DNA from: Nocardioidaceae bacterium | GTDB taxonomy: Bacteria > Actinomycetota > Actinomycetes > Propionibacteriales > Nocardioidaceae | DNA length: 44,063 nt | Reading direction: 5' to 3' | NCBI GenBank assembly: GCA_025980475.1 | Contig: JAICXL010000012.1 | Coordinates: 1 to 44,063 of the forward strand | Shown here: positions 9,295-16,963 of the stretch, piece after piece | Layout of the letters: every line of letters begins with the position of its first letter | Numbering within the stretch: position 1 is the first letter of the stretch | Notes under the pieces: model-generated | The model's input: only the letters and a program-made list of their open reading frames with translations | The model's database searches: none | Told to the model about the DNA's origin: nothing | Position numbers and translations under genes: made by a program

Positions 9295-10938
9295 TCAGTG
9301 CTTGGGCGCCAGGTGCAGCAGCACCTGCTCCTCGTCCGGGACCTGCCAGGGCGCCGGCAGGGCGTAGGGGTTGGACTTGGTGGGCCACCCGGTGAATGCG
9401 GCGGTGTTGTACTCGTACCAGTTGACGCTCTCGGTGGTCGGGATGACCGGCACGTCGCGGAGCATCGCTTGCTGGACGGTGTCGAGCAGCTTGTGCTGCG
9501 TCGCGGTGTCGGCCTGGCCGAACTGGTTGAGGGCCTTGTCGACCGCCGGGTTGGAGTAGCGCTCGAAGTTGCTGGCCGCGTTCTGTCCCAGGGGCGCGCT
9601 GTTGGCGCTGTGCAGGACCTGACGGAACTCGTAGTACGGGCCGGGGCCGCCGGCCTGGCTGTAGTAGGCCAGGTCGAAGTCGCCCTTGAAGAGCCGGTCG
9701 TCGAAGGTGTTCCCAGCCAGGTCGTCGATGGTCAGATCGATGCCGAGCGGAGCCAGCTCCTGCTTGATCTCGGCCAGCGAGGCGTCCCAGTCGGTGTAGC
9801 CGCTGATCGTGATGACGTGCAGCTTGAGCGGGTGCGACGGGGAGTAGCCGGCGGACTTGAGCAGCTGGGTGGCCTTGGCCGGGTCGGGGTGATCGAAACC
9901 GGCCGCCTTGGCCGCAGCGGCGTCGTACCACTGCTGGAAGGTGGGCAGCACGATGCCGGTCTGGTTCGCGGGCGGCTGGTAGCCGCTCTCCCCGATCTTG
10001 GACACCTTGGCCCGGTCGATCGCGTACGCGAAGGCGCGGCGGATGGCGACGTTGCTGGTGGGCTGTCGCTTGAGGTTGAAGTAGAGCGCGACGTTGGTGG
10101 TCGGCGGGAACCAGTACTTGTGGTGGGCCGGGTCGCGGGAGACGTAGAGGTGCTGGATGCCGGGGATGAACTGACCGCCCCACTGGTCCTTGCCCGAGGC
10201 CAGGTCGAGGTTGGCCGGGTCATTGTCGGTGTAGGCCGGGTAGTTGACGGTCTTGACCTTGGGCAGCCCTGGCTTCCAGAAGTCGGGGTTGGCCGTGTAG
10301 GTGATGTTGTTGGACTGGCACGGGTTGACCTTGTAGGGCCCGGTGCCGACCGGGTGCGCGTCCTGGAACTTGACCGGGTCCTTGGCTGCCTGGCCGCTGC
10401 CGTAGATGTGCTGGGCGACGATCGGGGTGTCGCCGGCGACGTAGTAGAAGTACGGGCCAGCCGGTGCCTTGAAGTTGACGGTCACCTTGTCGCCGCTGGC
10501 GGTGACGCTGCGCAGGATCGTGCTCCACAGGCCGTTGAAGTCCAGGCCGGGGTTGCTCTTCATCAAGTTGAAGGTGAAGGCGACGTCCTGGGCGGTCATC
10601 GGCTTGCCGTCGTTCCACTTCACGCCCTTGCGGATGGTGAAGACCAGTGACTTCTTGTCCGGTGACCACTGGTAGGAGCTGGCGAGCATCGGCGTCACGG
10701 CGTTGTTCTGCAGCGCATTGACATAGACGAGGGGCTCGTAGACGAACCCGAAGGACAGGTAGTTGACCGCCGGGTTGAAGGGGTTGAAGCCGCAGGTCCA
10801 CGTCTGGCCCGCGACGTTCGCGATCGTCAGCACCCCTCCCGATGCGCCCGCGCCGTTGCCTCCCCCTGTCGCCGAGGAGCATCCAGAAAGGAGCAGAACG
10901 GCGGCCGCACCGCCGGCCAGTGTCTTGATGAGTTTCAT
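9295..10938 (-). CDS. ABC importer substrate-binding lipoprotein (SBP_bac_5 / DppA-like)
   Basis: A 547-aa extracytoplasmic binding protein. The signal peptide ends in the lipobox LLSGC with the acylated cysteine at residue 20, followed by a Gly/Ala/Ser linker. The body has family-5 SBP landmarks: PLVYVNALQNN, VKWNDGKPMTAQDVAFTF, and GTGPYKV in the first third. It captures the ligand and delivers it to the OppBC-type permeases. AGGGAAG lies 7 nt before the ATG. It is the first gene of the importer-nagA-kinase operon and faces the ROK regulator gene across a roughly 190-bp divergent promoter region. Peptide binding cannot be excluded, but the operon favours an amino-sugar oligomer. Confidence 0.9.
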   Translation of the reverse strand: MKLIKTLAGGAAAVLLLSGCSSATGGGNGAGASGGVLTIANVAGQTWTCGFNPFNPAVNYLSFGFVYEPLVYVNALQNNAVTPMLASSYQWSPDKKSLVFTIRKGVKWNDGKPMTAQDVAFTFNLMKSNPGLDFNGLWSTILRSVTASGDKVTVNFKAPAGPYFYYVAGDTPIVAQHIYGSGQAAKDPVKFQDAHPVGTGPYKVNPCQSNNITYTANPDFWKPGLPKVKTVNYPAYTDNDPANLDLASGKDQWGGQFIPGIQHLYVSRDPAHHKYWFPPTTNVALYFNLKRQPTSNVAIRRAFAYAIDRAKVSKIGESGYQPPANQTGIVLPTFQQWYDAAAAKAAGFDHPDPAKATQLLKSAGYSPSHPLKLHVITISGYTDWDASLAEIKQELAPLGIDLTIDDLAGNTFDDRLFKGDFDLAYYSQAGGPGPYYEFRQVLHSANSAPLGQNAASNFERYSNPAVDKALNQFGQADTATQHKLLDTVQQAMLRDVPVIPTTESVNWYEYNTAAFTGWPTKSNPYALPAPWQVPDEEQVLLHLAPKH

Positions 10939-11035
10939 CGCCAGCTTCCCTCGTCTCAGATGGGGGCGTGCCCAGGTTTCTCCCCGGGTGGTGGGAGACG
11001 CTAGCGCGTGCTCTGCGTCACGTCCAGATCATCTG

Positions 11036-11060
11036 ATAGGTTTGTTTCCAGAAAATTGCC
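11036..11060. promoter_or_regulatory. Candidate ROK-repressor operator in the divergent promoter region
   Basis: The A/T-rich island in an otherwise GC-rich stretch reads GTTTGTTTCCAG and AGAAAATTGCC (11050-11060). The latter matches AGAAAGTTTCC at 13576-13586, upstream of the GH4 operon, at 9 of 11 positions. ROK regulators of the NagC/Rok type often bind A/T-rich sites with an AAA-S-TTT core. The position between the importer operon and the regulator gene fits an operator for both. Binding is not proven. Confidence 0.4.
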
Positions 11061-11130
11061 CCCTCTCTGGTGCGCGTCTGCGTGGCGCCGGTGAGGCCTC
11101 AGCCGTGTGGTTCGACCCGAGGAGGACGCG

Positions 11131-12372
11131 GTGCCCCGAGGCGACTCCTCTGTCCCTTCTCGTCCCTCCGGCGTGGTCGCCGCCACCCCCAGCACGGTGC
11201 GGGCGATCAATGACCGGGCGGCCCTGGAGCTGCTCCTCGACCACGGCACGCTGAGCCGCAAGCAGCTGGCCGCGCTGACCGGATTGTCCAAGCCGACCGC
11301 CGCCCAGCTGCTGCAGCGACTGGAGGAGGCCGGCCTCATCGTCCCCCGGGGCACGACGTCGGGTGCGCCGGGGCCGAACGCCCAGCTCTACGCGCTCAAC
11401 GAGCGGGCCGCGTTCGTCGCGGCCGTCGACGTTGACGAGCACCGGGTCACCGCCGCTGTGGCCGATCTGGCCGGTTCGGTGCTCGGCGAGGTCTCGGACG
11501 CGGTCGACTACACCGGTCCCGAGGATCCGGTGCCGTCGGTGCGCGCGGTGCTGGCGGATGCCTGCCGGCGCGCCGGGCTGCGCCTGCGGGACCTCGACCA
11601 GGTGGTCCTCGGGATCCCGGCGGCCTACGACGATTCGGCCGACCGTCTCACCTTCGCCGAGCACATCCCCGGCTGGGCTCGGCCCGAGACGCTGACCCGC
11701 CTGCGGGCCGCGCTGCGCAGTGACGTCGTCGTGGCCAACGACGTCAAGCTCGCGGCGGTCTGGGAGCGGGCCCGGGGGGTGGCCCGCGACGCCGCCTCCT
11801 TCGCGCTGTTGTGGGCGGGCACCGGCCTTGGCCTCGCTATCGACTTCGACGGGTCGATCTACACCGGCGCCACCGGTGGGGCCGGCGAGATCGGCTACAT
11901 GCGGCTGGGCCGACGGGTGGACCGCGACGATCTGCCGCCGATGTTCGACGACCTGCTTGGCATCCAGGCGGTGGCCGCGCTGGCCGTCGAGCACGGCCTG
12001 GCCACCGAGCCCGGCGAGGCTGTCGCCGCCGCCCGCGAGGACCTCGCCCACGGGATGCCCTTCCTCTCCGAGCTCGCCCGCCGGATCGCCGACGGGCTCG
12101 GCCCGATCGTCGCCGTGCTCGACCCGCCGCTGGTGGTGCTCGCCGGACCCACCTGCAGCCCCGGCGGCGAGGTGCTGGCCCAGCTGGTCGGCGAGCAGCT
12201 GCGCGCCACCTCCCCCTTCGAGGCCCGCCTCGCGGTGAGCACCGCCCAGGGCAGCCCCGTGCTGCAGGGCGGTCTCGACTTCGGCCTGACCCGACTGCGC
12301 GAGCGCCTCTTCAGCGAGGCCCGCCAGGATCGCCCCGGCCGGGCGAGACGCGGCCAGCGGCAGGAGGCATGA
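11131..12372 (+). CDS. ROK-family transcriptional regulator (NagC-like)
   Basis: About 413 aa. An N-terminal winged-helix DNA-binding region (about residues 28-75, LSRKQLAALTGLSKPTAAQLL) precedes a ROK sugar-binding domain (VAAVDVDEHRVTAAVADLAG, VANDVKLAA, LLWAGTGLGLAI, GGAGEIGYMRLG). GTG at 11131 is preferred because AGGAGG lies 5 nt upstream; an in-frame GTG at 11107 has no such site. The zinc-binding CxCGxxGC motif is absent, as in the kinase at 3261. Lying between the importer operon and the GH4 operon, it is the likely local repressor responding to an amino sugar or its phosphate. Confidence 0.88.
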   Translation: MPRGDSSVPSRPSGVVAATPSTVRAINDRAALELLLDHGTLSRKQLAALTGLSKPTAAQLLQRLEEAGLIVPRGTTSGAPGPNAQLYALNERAAFVAAVDVDEHRVTAAVADLAGSVLGEVSDAVDYTGPEDPVPSVRAVLADACRRAGLRLRDLDQVVLGIPAAYDDSADRLTFAEHIPGWARPETLTRLRAALRSDVVVANDVKLAAVWERARGVARDAASFALLWAGTGLGLAIDFDGSIYTGATGGAGEIGYMRLGRRVDRDDLPPMFDDLLGIQAVAALAVEHGLATEPGEAVAAAREDLAHGMPFLSELARRIADGLGPIVAVLDPPLVVLAGPTCSPGGEVLAQLVGEQLRATSPFEARLAVSTAQGSPVLQGGLDFGLTRLRERLFSEARQDRPGRARRGQRQEA

Positions 12373-13559
12373 CCGAGGAGGCACCGCCCTTCGGTCGCCT
12401 CTACCTGCAGGTGTTCGCCTGTGCCGCTTGCGTGCTGCCCACCGCCTCCTACGTGCTGGCCGGCTTCGGCTGGCAGCCCAGCGCGATCGGCGTGGGGACC
12501 GCGCTGGCCGGCGTGGCCGCGACCGCGGCCGCCCCCGGTTGGGGCTGGCTCGACGACCGGGTGCGCTGGGCGCCGCCGGTCGCGCTGACGGGATGCGCGG
12601 TCGCGGCGGCCTTGACCGCGGCGACACTGGGGCATGTCGCCCATGCCGTCACCTGGGCCGGCCTGGCCGCCTTCGGAGCCACCGAGGGGCCGCTGGACGC
12701 CTTCCTGACCACCCGGATCCTCGGCTCGGGCCGGCACGCCGCCCGGCTGGGCAGCATCCGCGCCTTCGGATCGATCGGCTGGGTCATCGGTCTGGTCGTC
12801 GCCGCGGCCGTGCTCACCGCGTGGCCCCAGCACGCGGAGTGGGTGCTGTATGCCGCAGCCCTGCTCGCCATCACTGCATCGCGCTCGTGGGGGAAGCGGA
12901 CCCGCGTTCCCAACGCCGACCCGGCCGGCCCTGCGCCCCACCGGAGGCGCAGAGGGCTCGGCTCGCTGCCGCTGCGGCCCGTGCTGGGCGTGCTCGCCTT
13001 CACCTTCCCGACCTCGCTGGTGATGAGCTCGGTGGTGCAGTTCACCGCCGGGTGGGCCCGCCAGACGCTCGGGGCCGGACCCTTCCTCGCCCTTTCGCCG
13101 ATCGCCTTGTCGGCCGCCCTCGAGCTGCCGCTCTTCCCGGTGGTGGACCGGCTCGCCGTGCGGCTGCCAGCCAGGGCACTGGCGGTGCTCGCTGGTCCTC
13201 CGCTCGCCGTCGCCACCGCGGTGCTGGCCCTGGCGCCGTCGACAGTGACCGTGCTGCTGGTGCAGCCGCTGGTCGCGGCGAGCTTCTGCCTGTGGTTTCT
13301 CGGGCAGTCCCGGATGCTGGCCGAGGCGGTGCCACCCGGCCAACAGGGCGCCGGCCAGACCCTCGGCGCCGCGCTGTCCAGCGGCGCATCCAGCCTGCTG
13401 GCCGGAGTCGGCGGTGGCCAGGTCGCCGACGCGCTCGGCTACGGCGGCCTCTTCGCGACCCTCGCCGGGGTCTCGGTCGCCGGCGCGACCCTGGGCCTCG
13501 TCCTGGCAACGACGTCGCATCGCCGCGACGTCGTTGCCAGCGGAAGGACGAGCCGCTAA
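12369..13559 (+). CDS. MFS-type membrane transporter
   Basis: A 396-aa protein with about 11-12 hydrophobic helices in two halves separated by a basic cytoplasmic loop (about residues 178-198, rich in Arg/Pro). The ATG overlaps the ROK regulator stop (ATGA), so the two are co-transcribed. General layout and GWGWLDDRVRW after TM2 suit the major facilitator superfamily. A sugar, nucleoside or drug substrate cannot be told apart. The last 19 codons are built largely from a perfect inverted repeat (13503-13540), so the basic tail after the final helix may be a by-product of that DNA element. Confidence 0.82.
   Translation: MTEEAPPFGRLYLQVFACAACVLPTASYVLAGFGWQPSAIGVGTALAGVAATAAAPGWGWLDDRVRWAPPVALTGCAVAAALTAATLGHVAHAVTWAGLAAFGATEGPLDAFLTTRILGSGRHAARLGSIRAFGSIGWVIGLVVAAAVLTAWPQHAEWVLYAAALLAITASRSWGKRTRVPNADPAGPAPHRRRRGLGSLPLRPVLGVLAFTFPTSLVMSSVVQFTAGWARQTLGAGPFLALSPIALSAALELPLFPVVDRLAVRLPARALAVLAGPPLAVATAVLALAPSTVTVLLVQPLVAASFCLWFLGQSRMLAEAVPPGQQGAGQTLGAALSSGASSLLAGVGGGQVADALGYGGLFATLAGVSVAGATLGLVLATTSHRRDVVASGRTSR
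13503..13540 (+). terminator. Perfect 16-bp inverted repeat at the end of the MFS gene
   Basis: CTGGCAACGACGTCGC (13503-13518) and its exact reverse complement (13525-13540) are separated by a 6-nt loop, ATCGCC. The hairpin lies inside the coding sequence and ends 19 nt before the MFS stop. No U-run follows, so it is not a classical intrinsic terminator. A perfect 16-bp stem would still form in mRNA, and could stop or stabilise transcripts between the regulator-MFS unit and the GH4 operon. Confidence 0.4.
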
Positions 13560-13570
13560 GTTTGCCGAAC

Positions 13571-13591
13571 TGAAAAGAAAGTTTCCAGTCA
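13571..13591. promoter_or_regulatory. Candidate ROK operator upstream of the GH4 operon
   Basis: Between the MFS stop and the GH4 start lies an A/T-rich stretch containing the odd palindrome GAAAGTTTC (13577-13585), embedded in ACTG...CAGT outer half sites. The 11-mer AGAAAGTTTCC recurs with two changes in the divergent promoter at 11050. Shared sites would put both catabolic operons under the ROK regulator encoded between them. This is inference from pattern and position. Confidence 0.42.
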
Positions 13592-13648
13592 TGTGGTGCC
13601 CCAGCTAGGCGCGGGGCGCCCGGACACGAGGTCGAGGGGAGCGCCCGG

Positions 13649-14908
13649 ATGAAGGTCACAGTGGTCGGCGGAGGCTCGACGTACACCCCAGAGCTCGTCG
13701 ACGGTCTGGCCCGGCTGCGAGATCTGCTTCCCGTCGAGGAGCTGGTGCTGGCCGACCCCGCCGCCGAGCGGCTGGAGGTGGTGGCGGCGATGTCGCGTCG
13801 GATGCTGGCGCGGGCCGACCACCCGGCCGAGGTGGTGGCGACCACGGACGTCGACGCCGGCGTCACCGATGCCGACGCCGTGCTGCTGCAGCTGCGGGTT
13901 GGCGGCCAGGAGGCTCGTATGCAGGACGAGGCCTGGCCGCTGGAGTGTGGCTGCATCGGCCAGGAGACCACCGGAGCTGGCGGCTTGGCCAAGGCGCTGC
14001 GCACCGTGCCGGTAGTGCTCGACATTGCCGACAGCGTGCGCAAACGGGCGGCTGCCGACGCGTGGATCGTGGACTTCACCAACCCCGTCGGCATCGTCAC
14101 CCGGTCGCTGCTGCAGGCCGGCCACCGCGCCGTCGGTCTGTGCAACGTCGCCATCGGATTCGAGCGCTACTTCGCCGGCCTGCTCGGCGTGCAGCCCGAG
14201 CAGGTGCGGCTGGGCCACGTCGGCCTCAACCACCTGACCTGGGAGCGCTCGGTCACCGTTGACGGCCGCGAGGTCCTCGATGAGCTCATCGACGAGCACG
14301 GTGCAGAGATTGCGGCCCATGTCGACCAGCCCGAGTGGCTGGTCCGGCAGCTCGGCACGGTCCCCTCCTACTACCTGCACTACTTCTACAACCACGACGC
14401 CGCGGTGGCAGCGGCCCGAGGGACCCAGTCGCGGGGGGCCCGCGTCGCGGAGATCGAGCAGACCCTGCTGGAGATGTACGCCGATCCCGGCGTCGACACC
14501 AAGCCGGAGCTGCTCGGCGAGCGCGGCGGCGCCTACTACTCCGAAGCCGCGATCAACCTGCTGGCCTCGCTGACCGCGGACCGCGGCGACGTGCAGGTGG
14601 TCAACCTGCGCAACGACGGCACGCTGCCCTTCCTGCCCGACGACGCAGTCATCGAGGTGCCCGCCACCATCACCACCGCCGGGGTCACCGCCGTAACGGT
14701 CGATCCGGTCGAACCGATCTACGCCGGGCTGATCGGTCACACCTTCGCCTACGAGCAGCTGGCCCTCGACGCCGCCGTCCACGGAGGCCGCGACCGCGTC
14801 TTCCAGGCGTTGCTGGCGCACCCGCTGGTCGGCCAGGTCGACCAGGCCGGACAGCTGACCGACCGGCTTCTGGCCGCCAACCGTGAGCACCTGGACTGGG
14901 CGAAGTGA
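13649..14908 (+). CDS. GH4-family glycosidase (6-phospho-beta-glucosidase-like)
   Basis: A 419-aa protein with the family-4 hallmarks: N-terminal NAD(H)-binding VGGGSTYTPELV, RVGGQEARMQDE, GQETTGAGG, the metal-ligand cysteine in GLCNV (C165) and histidine in VGLNHL (H195). GH4 enzymes cleave glycosidic bonds by an NAD+/Mn2+ redox-elimination route, usually on 6-phosphorylated sugars. No PTS gene is visible, so either the kinases here supply phosphorylated substrate or the enzyme acts on unphosphorylated glycosides. GGGGAG lies about 8 nt before the ATG. It opens a four-gene operon with overlapping genes. Confidence 0.88.
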   Translation: MKVTVVGGGSTYTPELVDGLARLRDLLPVEELVLADPAAERLEVVAAMSRRMLARADHPAEVVATTDVDAGVTDADAVLLQLRVGGQEARMQDEAWPLECGCIGQETTGAGGLAKALRTVPVVLDIADSVRKRAAADAWIVDFTNPVGIVTRSLLQAGHRAVGLCNVAIGFERYFAGLLGVQPEQVRLGHVGLNHLTWERSVTVDGREVLDELIDEHGAEIAAHVDQPEWLVRQLGTVPSYYLHYFYNHDAAVAAARGTQSRGARVAEIEQTLLEMYADPGVDTKPELLGERGGAYYSEAAINLLASLTADRGDVQVVNLRNDGTLPFLPDDAVIEVPATITTAGVTAVTVDPVEPIYAGLIGHTFAYEQLALDAAVHGGRDRVFQALLAHPLVGQVDQAGQLTDRLLAANREHLDWAK

Positions 14909-15900
14909 CCGACCGGCTCGTGCTCGCCGTCGACGGTGGCAACAGCAAGACCGACGTCGTCCTCATCGACGAGGCCGGCGCGGTCCTGGCCCACGTCCGC
15001 GGCCCCGGCTCCTCACCGCACCACCTCGGCGTGGACGGTGCCGTCGACCTGATCGACGAGCTCGTGCTCAAGGCCGCGGCCCGTGCCGGGGTGTCCTCCG
15101 CGTACCCGGTCGCCGCGCTGGGCGAGGTCTACATGGCCGGAGTCGACTTCCCCTCCGAGCAGGAGGGGGTCGCTGCCGCGGTGCGCAGCCGGGCCTGGGC
15201 GCCGGAGGTCGTGGTCGACAACGACACCTTCGCGCTGCTGCGCGCCGGCACCGACGCCCCCGACGCAGTCGCCGTCGTGTGCGGAGCGGGCATCAACTGC
15301 GTCTGCGTCGCCGCCGACGGGCGCCACGCCCGGTTCGCCAGTCTTGGGCGGCTCTCGGGGGACTGGGGCGGCGGCGCCGAGCTGGGCGAGGAGGCCATGT
15401 GGTGGGCCGCCCGCGCCGTTGACGGCCGCGGGCCCGAGACCGTGCTCAGCACGCTGGTGCCACGCTTCTTCGACCTCCCCGACGTCGCCGCCGTCTACGA
15501 GGCGATCCACTTCGGCCGACTCGAGCACCGCCGTCTCATCGAGCTGGCCCCGGTGGTACTGCAGGCCTCTCGCGAGAGCGACAGCGTCGCCCGCCGGATT
15601 GTCATCGCTCTCGCCGAGGAGGTGGTGACGATGGCTCGCGCTGCCCTGGCGCGGCTCGACATGCTCGCCACCCCGTCGGTGGTCGTGCTGGGCGGTGGCG
15701 TCCTCACCAGCCGCGATCCGGTGCTGCTGGACGAGGTCGATCAGCGGCTTGCCGAGGCTGCTCCGCAGGCACGAACCGCCGTCACCGAGGTCAGCCCCGT
15801 GGTTGGCGCGGCGCTACTCGGCCTGGACCGGCTGGGCGCCGGTGCGGCCGCCAAGCAGAGGCTGCGGGCCCAGCTCCCGATCACGAAGGACTCGCCGTGA
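14905..15900 (+). CDS. BadF/BadG/BcrA/BcrD-type ATPase, probable N-acetylglucosamine kinase
   Basis: A 331-aa ASKHA-fold protein. The N-terminal phosphate loop VDGGNSKTDVVL, the central VDNDTFALLRAG and CGAGINCV stretches, a GDWGGGAELGEEA motif and the C-terminal VVLGGGVL adenosine loop match the BadF/NAGK group. Members of this family in sugar operons phosphorylate GlcNAc, GlcN or MurNAc; others activate dehydratases. With a GH4 enzyme before it and a GlmS-like SIS protein after it, the kinase role is favoured. The GTG start overlaps the GH4 stop (GTGA), and its own stop overlaps the next GTG. Confidence 0.83.
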   Translation: MTDRLVLAVDGGNSKTDVVLIDEAGAVLAHVRGPGSSPHHLGVDGAVDLIDELVLKAAARAGVSSAYPVAALGEVYMAGVDFPSEQEGVAAAVRSRAWAPEVVVDNDTFALLRAGTDAPDAVAVVCGAGINCVCVAADGRHARFASLGRLSGDWGGGAELGEEAMWWAARAVDGRGPETVLSTLVPRFFDLPDVAAVYEAIHFGRLEHRRLIELAPVVLQASRESDSVARRIVIALAEEVVTMARAALARLDMLATPSVVVLGGGVLTSRDPVLLDEVDQRLAEAAPQARTAVTEVSPVVGAALLGLDRLGAGAAAKQRLRAQLPITKDSP

Positions 15901-16946
15901 GCGCCCCGGCCCAACGGGCCTGCGGGCGCCGCATGCGCCGGGAGATCGCCGAGCAGCCCGACCGCTGGCAGGACCTGCTCGCCCGCGAGGGTGACCACCT
16001 GGCGCACCTGCACGAGGAGATCCGGGCGCACCCGCCACGGCTGGTGCTCTTCGTGGCCCGCGGCACCAGCGACAACGCCGCCGTCTGCGCCGACTACCTC
16101 GTGCAGACCTCGCTCGGCCTGCCCAGCGCGTCGGCCTCCCCCAGCGCGGTGACGATGTTCGGCGCCCGGCTCGACCTGCGCGACGTCCTTCTCGTGGCGA
16201 TCAGCCAGTCCGGGGAGTCGCCCGACATCGTCTCCTACGTCGAGATGGCCCGAGCCGGCGGGGCGACCACGCTTGCATTGACGAACGCGCCCGGCTCGGC
16301 GCTGGCTGGGGCCGTGCACGACGTCGTCGACCTGCACGCCGGCCCCGAGAGCGCGGTCGCCGCCACCAAGAGCTACACCGCCGAGCTGCTGGCCCTGACC
16401 GCGCTCATCGCCCCGGACGACGTCAGAGCACAGCTCGACGACCTGCACAGCGCGGCGCGCGACGTCCTGTCCGCTGCGGGACCCGCCGTCGTCGAGCTCG
16501 CCGGTCGCTACCGCTACACCACGCGGGTGGTGACCGCCGGCCGCGCCTTCTCGTCCGCCTCGGCCCGCGAGGCCGCCCTGAAGCTGATGGAGACCAGCTA
16601 TGTCTCCGCCCACGGCATGAGCGCGGCCGACCTGCTCCACGGACCGATTGCCCTGCTCGACCAGTCAGTGCCGCTGCTCTGCTTCGCCTCCGGCGGCCCC
16701 GACGCCAACGCGATGACCGAGCTGGTCGAGCTCGGCCGCGGCCAGGGCGTCGACGTAGACGTCATCGGGGACGGCAGCGTCGCTTCTTCGACGCTGCCCC
16801 CGTTGCTACCCCGCGGTCTGGCCCCACAGCTGCGCCCGCTGCTCGAAGTGCTGCCGGCCCAGCTGCTCGCAGCCGAGATGGCCCTGGCCCGAGGCATCGA
16901 CCCCGACCGGCCGCGCGGCCTCTCCAAGGTCACCCGCACCTATTGA
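15897..16946 (+). CDS. Double-SIS sugar-phosphate isomerase/deaminase (GlmS C-terminal-like)
   Basis: A 349-aa protein with two sugar-isomerase domains. Recognisable elements are ARGTSDNAA, ISQSGESPDIV and GPESAVAATKSYTAEL in the first, and SAREAALKLMETSYV in the second. It matches the isomerase half of glucosamine-6-phosphate synthase without the glutaminase domain. Such stand-alone proteins (NagB-II/AgaS-like) convert amino-sugar phosphates to keto-sugar phosphates and ammonia. It would follow NagA in GlcNAc breakdown. GTG overlaps the kinase stop (GTGA). Confidence 0.86.
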   Translation: MSAPAQRACGRRMRREIAEQPDRWQDLLAREGDHLAHLHEEIRAHPPRLVLFVARGTSDNAAVCADYLVQTSLGLPSASASPSAVTMFGARLDLRDVLLVAISQSGESPDIVSYVEMARAGGATTLALTNAPGSALAGAVHDVVDLHAGPESAVAATKSYTAELLALTALIAPDDVRAQLDDLHSAARDVLSAAGPAVVELAGRYRYTTRVVTAGRAFSSASAREAALKLMETSYVSAHGMSAADLLHGPIALLDQSVPLLCFASGGPDANAMTELVELGRGQGVDVDVIGDGSVASSTLPPLLPRGLAPQLRPLLEVLPAQLLAAEMALARGIDPDRPRGLSKVTRTY

Positions 16947-16963
16947 ACGCCGCAGGAGGACAC

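Noticed and set aside
11811-12368. N-terminal extension of the MFS gene inside the ROK regulator gene
   Set aside because: The extension is Arg-rich shadow sequence; the ATGA overlap at 12369 and the start of the first TM helix fix the real start.
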